Assembly (NCBI GenBank): GCA_020635695.1
Contig: JACJZH010000003.1
Location: 310,001 to 374,000, forward strand
Length of the DNA: 64,000 nucleotides
Reading direction: 5' to 3'
Source of the DNA: Flavobacteriales bacterium
GTDB lineage: Bacteria; Bacteroidota; Bacteroidia; Flavobacteriales_F; PHOS-HE28
Below the pieces are notes generated by a model. The model was given only the letters and a program-made list of their open reading frames with translations, did no database searches and was not told the DNA's origin. Positions 58,563-64,000 of the stretch are shown here, piece by piece. A program made the position numbers and the translations under genes. Every line of letters begins with the position of its first letter. The stretch's first letter is position 1.

Positions 58563-58581
58563 GTCGACCCACCGGGTCGAC
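58563..58581 (+). other. hairpin between grpE and dnaJ
   Basis: GTCGACCC (58563-58570) and GGGTCGAC (58574-58581) form a perfect 8-bp stem with a 3-nt loop, 7 nt before the dnaJ ATG. No T-run follows, so it is not a usual terminator. It may set relative expression or mRNA stability. Confidence 0.6.
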
Positions 58582-58588
58582 AGGAACC

Positions 58589-59728
<1,140 letters not shown>

Positions 59729-59733
59729 GGGCT

Positions 59734-60210
59734 TCAGCGGAGTCCGAGTTCCCGCCTCAACGCCTTCCCGTCGGCACGGTCCCAGAATTCATGGACCCTT
59801 CCCGCCTTCACTCGGAAGGCCATGTCCAACGGGTATTCCACGCGCCTGCCTGTGGGAAACGCGCGGCCCCAGGGCGTGTCCACGGCGCGGTCGTGGGTGA
59901 AGGCGGCCATGCCCCGCACGAACACGGTATCGCCGGAGGTCCACAGGCTGTCGAGGGTGTAGTGCAGGTCGGGCATCTGGGCGGCCATGCGCACGCGCCA
60001 GGCCCGCGCCTGACCGGGGTTGATCGTGCGGCCCTCCTCCCCCAGGAAGGGCGTGTGGGCCATGGTGGCCGGAGCCATCAGCTCCTCCACGCTGCCCACC
60101 TCGGCGCCGTTCCAGAAGTCGGCGAAGAGCTTCCGCACCACGGCCTCGGGGTCCTGCGCTGCCGCTACGCAAGGCAGCAGGAGCAGCACGGACACGAGTA
60201 GACGGCTCAT
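59734..60210 (-). CDS. secreted SnoaL-like (NTF2-fold) protein
   Basis: The 158-residue product has a signal peptide (ending C-V-A-A-A-Q) and a SnoaL/ester-cyclase-like core: a helix A-V-V-R-K-L-F-A-D-F-W-N-G and strands including G-R-V-H-E-F-W-D-R-A-D. The fold is often an enzyme or a small-molecule binder, but no catalytic pair can be assigned. It is convergent with dnaJ, 5 bp apart. Confidence 0.75.
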   Translation of the reverse strand: MSRLLVSVLLLLPCVAAAQDPEAVVRKLFADFWNGAEVGSVEELMAPATMAHTPFLGEEGRTINPGQARAWRVRMAAQMPDLHYTLDSLWTSGDTVFVRGMAAFTHDRAVDTPWGRAFPTGRRVEYPLDMAFRVKAGRVHEFWDRADGKALRRELGLR

Positions 60211-60232
60211 GTCCGCAAGGTAGCGGCCCGGC

Positions 60233-60670
60233 TCAATCGCGCCGGAAGCGCACCACCGACCCGCCGGAGGCCCCGCTGATCAGCGCGGCATAACGTCCCT
60301 TGGTCAGGGTGCCCAGGTCCACGGGCAGGGCGTGCCGGCCGGGTCCGGCCACCACGTCCACCTCGCGCAGCAGTTCGCCGGCCTCGTTCACGATGGACAC
60401 CGTGAAGCGTTCCTCCTGTTCGGCCAGCAGGGCGATCACCAGCTGCCGGGTGTCCAGCAGGTCGTCCTCCAGGCCATCGTCCGTGATGGGTGGCACTGGG
60501 GGCACTTCCGCGCCTTCGGGCAGTGCCGTGTTCAGGGGGCGCTCATCGGCCACCAGGGCCAGTCCCTCCTCGATCAGCTTGCCACCGTCGTCCTGGGCGT
60601 TCACCAGGCCGCTCAGCCCCAGCGTGGCCAGGGTCAGGGCCGTCCGTTGTCTTCCTCTTGCAGTTCGCAT
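60233..60670 (-). CDS. small secreted protein with a T9SS-like C-terminal domain
   Basis: From the ATG at 60670 the product is 145 residues: signal peptide (about 1-26, G-L-V-N-A-Q), an acidic Pro-rich middle, and a C-terminal ~70 residues with the beta pattern of type A sorting tails (F-T-V-S-I-V-N-E-A-G-E-L, then L-T-K-G-R-Y-A-A-L, ending R-F-R-R-D). The usual PNP start of the tail is absent. An alternative start at 60775 would add residues not resembling a signal. Function unknown. Confidence 0.65.
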   Translation of the reverse strand: MRTARGRQRTALTLATLGLSGLVNAQDDGGKLIEEGLALVADERPLNTALPEGAEVPPVPPITDDGLEDDLLDTRQLVIALLAEQEERFTVSIVNEAGELLREVDVVAGPGRHALPVDLGTLTKGRYAALISGASGGSVVRFRRD

Positions 60671-60806
60671 GTCCTTGTTCTGGTCGTTGGTTACGGGCGC
60701 AAAGCGACCGGTCCCCGGTGAACAGGACATGAAGGCTGATTGAGATCTTGTGGAAAGCCGTGAACGTTGATGCACGGTTCACACGGCCTTCACGCGCGGG
60801 CGGGGC

Positions 60807-61139
60807 TCACTCCTCCACCACGGCCGCATCGGGCGCGTGGGAGGCCACCGAGCGGATGCCGTTCTCCATGCCGTCCTTGTCGGCGTACAGCTGGCTGGTG
60901 CCGATCACCTGACCATTGGCGGCCTTCAGGTTGAAGTGGTGCTTGCCATTGGCCGCGATCGTGCGCTCGTAGCGCCCGTCGTCACCGGCATGCTTGCGCA
61001 CGCTCTCGATGCCGTTCATGCAGGAGGCCTTCTGCACGTAGCCCTCACTGCTCAGGATCACCTGGCCGTTGCCGGCCACCAGGTTGAAGCGGTACTCGCC
61101 CGCCTTGTCGGTCTTCACGATGAATTTTCCGTTCGCCAT
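60807..61139 (-). CDS. YegP family (DUF1508) protein
   Basis: The 110-residue protein consists of two tandem DUF1508 repeats (about 3-50 and 54-103), each with G-x-Y-x-F-N-L-x-A-x-N-G-Q-V-I and N-G-I-x-S-V. The family is widespread and small, without a firm function. No signal peptide. A weak TATCTTCA element lies upstream of the start. Confidence 0.88.
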   Translation of the reverse strand: MANGKFIVKTDKAGEYRFNLVAGNGQVILSSEGYVQKASCMNGIESVRKHAGDDGRYERTIAANGKHHFNLKAANGQVIGTSQLYADKDGMENGIRSVASHAPDAAVVEE

Positions 61140-61187
61140 GATGGTTGGTCCTAGTGGGCTGAAGATACCCGATCCGAAGGACCCGCC

Positions 61188-61195
61188 TATTTTCG
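61188..61195 (+). promoter_or_regulatory. near-consensus -7 element for the secreted protein at 61202
   Basis: TATTTTCG matches TAnnTTTG at 7 of 8 positions and ends 6 nt before the ATG at 61202. Confidence 0.35.
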
Positions 61196-61201
61196 CCGAC
61201 C

Positions 61202-61855
61202 ATGCGAGGCCATTGGCGCTGTTCCCTGGTATTGGTCCTCGGGCTTCTGGCCGGACCCGCTTCCGCCCAAGGCGACATGCCTCTTGAGGAGGAGGTATGC
61301 GTGCTGGACCTGGAACTGGTACCGGACGACTCCCTGCTGGTGACCCTGGACCTGCGAGTTCGTCAGCGTTTCGTGGACTATCCGATCGTGCAGGTGATCG
61401 ACGACCGCGGAAGGATCATTGGCAACCCGGATGGCAACGTGCTGCACTTCGGTCTGTCAGGCGGGCGGACCCGGATGAAGCTGCCGATAGCCCCGGACGT
61501 TCGGGTGCTGGGAGGCGAGCGCACCTACCGGGTGCGGATCACGAACGGTCTTGATCTCACGACCGTGGTGGCCCCGTTCCCGGGTCCCTGCGTGGACGAA
61601 AGTGGGCACGTTCCATGGATGGAAAAGGTGGCTTGGACGGCTTTCGTGCGGAACGGAGAGTTGATCCTGTACCAGATCCCCGCCCGGGGCGCGAGCATCC
61701 AGCTCGTTGATGCCGGTGGAACCCTGCGAAAGCGGTGGGACCACCCGGCGACCGCCAATGCCCGTTTTCCACTTCCCACCTTGGAGGCCGGCAGTTACTG
61801 GTTGGTCATGGACACCGGCCAGGGAGGTGCGCTCAGGCAGGTCCTGGTGCGCTGA
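61202..61855 (+). CDS. secreted protein with a T9SS-like C-terminal domain
   Basis: The 217-residue product has a signal peptide (ending P-A-S-A-Q), a beta-rich middle with Cys33 and Cys127 that may pair, and a C-terminal ~75 residues of sorting-tail type (E-L-I-L-Y-Q-I, then I-Q-L-V-D-A-G-G, then L-E-A-G-S-Y-W-L, ending R-Q-V-L-V-R). No known domain is recognised in the mature part. It overlaps the convergent gluQ by 23 bp. Confidence 0.72.
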   Translation: MRGHWRCSLVLVLGLLAGPASAQGDMPLEEEVCVLDLELVPDDSLLVTLDLRVRQRFVDYPIVQVIDDRGRIIGNPDGNVLHFGLSGGRTRMKLPIAPDVRVLGGERTYRVRITNGLDLTTVVAPFPGPCVDESGHVPWMEKVAWTAFVRNGELILYQIPARGASIQLVDAGGTLRKRWDHPATANARFPLPTLEAGSYWLVMDTGQGGALRQVLVR

Positions 61856-62699
61856 GCCCGGCTTCCAGCCGGTCCCGTAGCCGAAGTATCCGGGCAAGTC
61901 GCCGGTCATCCCGGCCAGCGGGGGCATGCGTGCCGTCACCTGCCGTCTTGGAGAGTTTCCGGCCCTGCGCATCCCGAACGAGCGGATGGTGGATGAAGGT
62001 GGCCTGAGCGAAGGACCGGTGACCGAGGACCTCCGCAAGATGCACCTGACAGGCCGTGGAGCCCAACAGGTCCTCTCCACGAACGATCAGGTCCGTCCGT
62101 TGGTCCAGATCATCGGTCAGCGAGGCGATCTGGTAGGATGGCCTGCCGTTCCGCTGCAGGACCACGGGATCACCCATCGACCCGGCGAGATCGACCCGGA
62201 CCTCGCCGCCTGGCCAGGTTTGGATCGTTACCTCGCACAGCTCCGGAAGCCGGACGCGCCAGGCCACACCGGCCGAGTCCAGCGGAAGTCCAAGGTCCCG
62301 GCAGGTCCCCGGATACCGTTCCCCGCCCCCGGCCTCCCGGATCCGTTTCCGGGAACAGTTGCAGGCATAAAGTAGTCCGAGGTCCTTTAACTGGTGGACC
62401 ATGGCGAGGTAGCGGTCCAGCCGGAGCGACTGCGACCAGGTGCGCTGCAGGTCGTCGGGTGAACGCGGACCTTCATCCCAGGTGATCCCCAGCCAGGACA
62501 ACTGGTCGAAGAGGTCTCGGACGTAGGCCGGGCGCACGCGTTCCGCATCCAGGTCATCGATCCGCAGGGACAGGCTCCCACCCAGGCGCCGGACCAGGTC
62601 ATGGGTGAACAGGAAGGAGGCGAGGTTCCCTTCATGCAGGAAGCCGCTCGGTGTGGGCGCGATGCGCGAACGCGGATGCAGGGGAAGGCCGCCGATCAT
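61833..62699 (-). CDS. gluQ: glutamyl-Q tRNA(Asp) synthetase
   Basis: The 288-residue protein is a glutamyl-tRNA synthetase catalytic core without the anticodon-binding domain, the form that glutamylates queuosine in tRNA-Asp. It has R-I-A-P-T-P-S-G near the start with H-E-G-N in the HIGH position, the zinc-site C-N-C-S with Y-P-G-T-C, and K-L-S-K-T in the KMSKS position. I start at the ATG at 62699; the frame upstream runs through the tRNA-Leu gene and cannot be coding. Only 5 nt separate the ATG from the tRNA 3' end. Confidence 0.92.
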   Translation of the reverse strand: MIGGLPLHPRSRIAPTPSGFLHEGNLASFLFTHDLVRRLGGSLSLRIDDLDAERVRPAYVRDLFDQLSWLGITWDEGPRSPDDLQRTWSQSLRLDRYLAMVHQLKDLGLLYACNCSRKRIREAGGGERYPGTCRDLGLPLDSAGVAWRVRLPELCEVTIQTWPGGEVRVDLAGSMGDPVVLQRNGRPSYQIASLTDDLDQRTDLIVRGEDLLGSTACQVHLAEVLGHRSFAQATFIHHPLVRDAQGRKLSKTAGDGTHAPAGRDDRRLARILRLRDRLEAGLSAPGPA

Positions 62700-62704
62700 G
62701 GGAG

Positions 62705-62787
62705 TGCCCGGGGCGGGACTTGAACCCGCACGGCCGCAAGGCCAAGGGATTTTAAGTCCCTCGTGTCTACCATTCCACCACCCGGGC
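62705..62787 (-). tRNA. tRNA-Leu (anticodon TAA)
   Basis: The 83-nt sequence folds as a class II tRNA: acceptor GCCCGGG with CCCGGGC, anticodon stem AGGGA/TCCCT around loop CTTAAAA (anticodon TAA), a variable arm, and a T arm with GTTCAAG. CCA is not encoded. It ends 5 nt before the gluQ start. Confidence 0.95.
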
Positions 62788-62795
62788 GGGCGGTC

Positions 62796-62829
62796 CAAAA
62801 TAGCGATGCCTCCCACGGGGGGAGGCATC
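62796..62829 (-). terminator. hairpin between the two tRNA genes
   Basis: A perfect 10-bp stem (GATGCCTCCC at 62805-62814 with GGGAGGCATC at 62820-62829) is followed on the minus strand by GCTATTTTGG. It could end tRNA-Gly transcription. The same tail contains TATTTTGG, close to a -7 element, and might start tRNA-Leu-gluQ. Confidence 0.6.
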
Positions 62830-62834
62830 TTCTG

Positions 62835-62907
<73 letters not shown>

Positions 62908-62934
62908 CTGTTCCCTCCGTTTCCGGAAGGGCTG

Positions 62935-62964
62935 CAAATATAAGCAGGACTTCCTTCGTGCAAA
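62935..62964 (-). promoter_or_regulatory. complete Bacteroidota promoter for tRNA-Gly
   Basis: The minus strand has -33 TTTG (62964-62961) and -7 TATATTTG (62942-62935) separated by 18 nt, the best complete match to the Bacteroidota consensus in the window. The mature tRNA-Gly begins 27 nt after the -7 element. Confidence 0.7.
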
Positions 62965-62987
62965 CGATCCACCCCTTGGAATGTCGC

Positions 62988-64000
62988 TCAAGGGAAGGTC
63001 CGGATACGCAGCCCTTCCAAGGTGAAGGGTGTGGCCGAAGTGTTCCACACGTAGACGCGCAGGGTGTCGTCGCCGGGGGCCACCTCGGCCAGGTCCCAAG
63101 GGGCATGGGCCGTCCGAAGCATGGTATCCACGGGCAGTTCCTGGGTGTCGTAGCCGGTCACACGACCCTGGGAACGTCGTTCAAAGGCCACCCTGGGACC
63201 GGCCTCCCTCACGCCCCGGTGCTGCAGGTCCACCACCAGCAGGCGATCCGCAGGACCCAGTTCCGCCATGGGGATCTCCACGGCCGGGGACCAGGGCAGG
63301 TCCCCTTCCCGGAGGACCAGTCCGTCATCCTCCAGATAGCCGCCTCTTTCCCTGCCGGGAAGTCGTTCGGGGATGCGCCCCGACCAGCGCACAAGACCGG
63401 CAGCGGGACCGCTCACAAGCACATCGCGTGATGCGAACCGGTCCGCCAGCACCACCCGTGCCAGGCGGTCCTCGCCTGTTCCGGCCCAGGCCCAGAGCAG
63501 GGTGTCCGGACGCCCCTTTCGCAGCACCTGTTCCAAGGAGACCCATGCCTCCGCACCCCACGGGATCACGGTCGTGGGTCCACCCGCGGAGCTGCGCCTC
63601 AGCAGTGCCGGCCGATCCGTATGGAAGAGGACCGCCGCATTCCGGCTCCGGGCAAGTTCCTCCTGCACCATCTCGATGTCATTCGCCATGCGCTCCTGCA
63701 GCGGCCGGTGACCCAGGAGCGACCAGGAGACCAGGCCCAGCAACAGCATCCACCCGCTCAGCCACCACATCCTGCAGGCGCCTGAACACCAGGCCAGGAG
63801 CAGCATGCCCACGAACAGTGCAAGCAGCTGGACCACCAGCACGGGCTTCACGAAGGGGTCCACGAACCGGACCTCCACATCGTGCTCCCCGGCAGGGACC
63901 ACCACCCCGAATGCCGCCACGTTGACCCGATGCACAGGTGCGGAGGCACCGTCCACCAGCACCTCCCAACCAGGCAGATGGTTCTGTTGCACGAGCAGGA
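62988..64000 (-). CDS. C-terminal part of a YfhO-like membrane protein
   Basis: The frame enters from beyond the window end, so the N-terminus is missing. The first visible part (H-L-P-G-W-E-V-L-V-D-G, then V-V-P-A-G-E-H-D-V-E-V-R-F) is the C-terminal beta-sandwich typical of YfhO-type proteins, large multi-spanning membrane proteins linked to cell-surface glycan synthesis. Two membrane segments follow, then a soluble region of about 240 residues I do not recognise. It ends in a beta-rich domain. Confidence 0.75.
   Translation of the reverse strand, partial: LLVQQNHLPGWEVLVDGASAPVHRVNVAAFGVVVPAGEHDVEVRFVDPFVKPVLVVQLLALFVGMLLLAWCSGACRMWWLSGWMLLLGLVSWSLLGHRPLQERMANDIEMVQEELARSRNAAVLFHTDRPALLRRSSAGGPTTVIPWGAEAWVSLEQVLRKGRPDTLLWAWAGTGEDRLARVVLADRFASRDVLVSGPAAGLVRWSGRIPERLPGRERGGYLEDDGLVLREGDLPWSPAVEIPMAELGPADRLLVVDLQHRGVREAGPRVAFERRSQGRVTGYDTQELPVDTMLRTAHAPWDLAEVAPGDDTLRVYVWNTSATPFTLEGLRIRTFP

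Noticed and set aside
58563..58581. grpE-dnaJ hairpin as a terminator
   Set aside because: No T-run follows, and dnaJ needs the transcript from the grpE promoter, since no -7 element is seen between the genes.

Overview
The window looks like a chromosomal piece of a GC-rich member of the Bacteroidota. Four signs point there: type IX secretion (T9SS) sorting tails on several secreted proteins; a SprB-type repeat adhesin followed by PorP/SprF and PorE-like OmpA proteins; the Bacteroidota -7 promoter element TAnnTTTG upstream of many genes; and few Shine-Dalgarno sequences. A high-GC Flavobacteriales-like lineage is my guess from style only. I saw no phage, insertion sequence, CRISPR array or plasmid function.

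Layout. 1-6.9 kb: tail of an unidentified gene, lpxH (lipid A), gapA (glycolysis), a large T9SS-exported Asp-box protein, lipA with an outer-membrane protein, and a 42-residue lipoprotein. 7.0-13.5 kb: ung, a BamA/TamA-like outer-membrane protein, an L,D-transpeptidase, rmuC, a GWxTD lipoprotein and an rlmB-type methyltransferase, closed by a terminator. 13.6-23.8 kb: a four-gene cell-surface module made of a small secreted protein, a 2,339-residue adhesin with 22 SprB repeats, a PorP/SprF protein and an OmpA/PorE-like lipoprotein. 23.7-27.9 kb: an unidentified helical protein divergent from a secreted M1 peptidase. 27.9-48.3 kb (minus strand): eno and carA, then the fused str-S10-spc-alpha ribosomal superoperon from rpsL to rplQ, with secY, map, infA, fusA and rpoA. 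It runs from one recognisable promoter (48285-48292) to one strong terminator (30359-30387).

48.5-64 kb: a Fic-family protein whose catalytic motif is degenerate, a UvrD/PcrA helicase, trkA-trkH (potassium uptake), a DUF4290 protein, murA, a thioredoxin-like protein, grpE-dnaJ, several small secreted proteins, a YegP-family protein, gluQ, tRNA-Leu and tRNA-Gly, and the C-terminal part of a YfhO-like membrane protein.

Most of the window is housekeeping. The points that most deserve a second look are the adhesin export module with its translationally coupled small partner; the Fic protein that keeps its inhibitory motif but has lost the catalytic histidine and acidic residue; a DnaJ that has lost one of its two zinc centres; Asp in place of the catalytic Cys in MurA; promoters placed so close to start codons that leaderless mRNAs are expected; and gluQ starting 5 nt after a tRNA gene.
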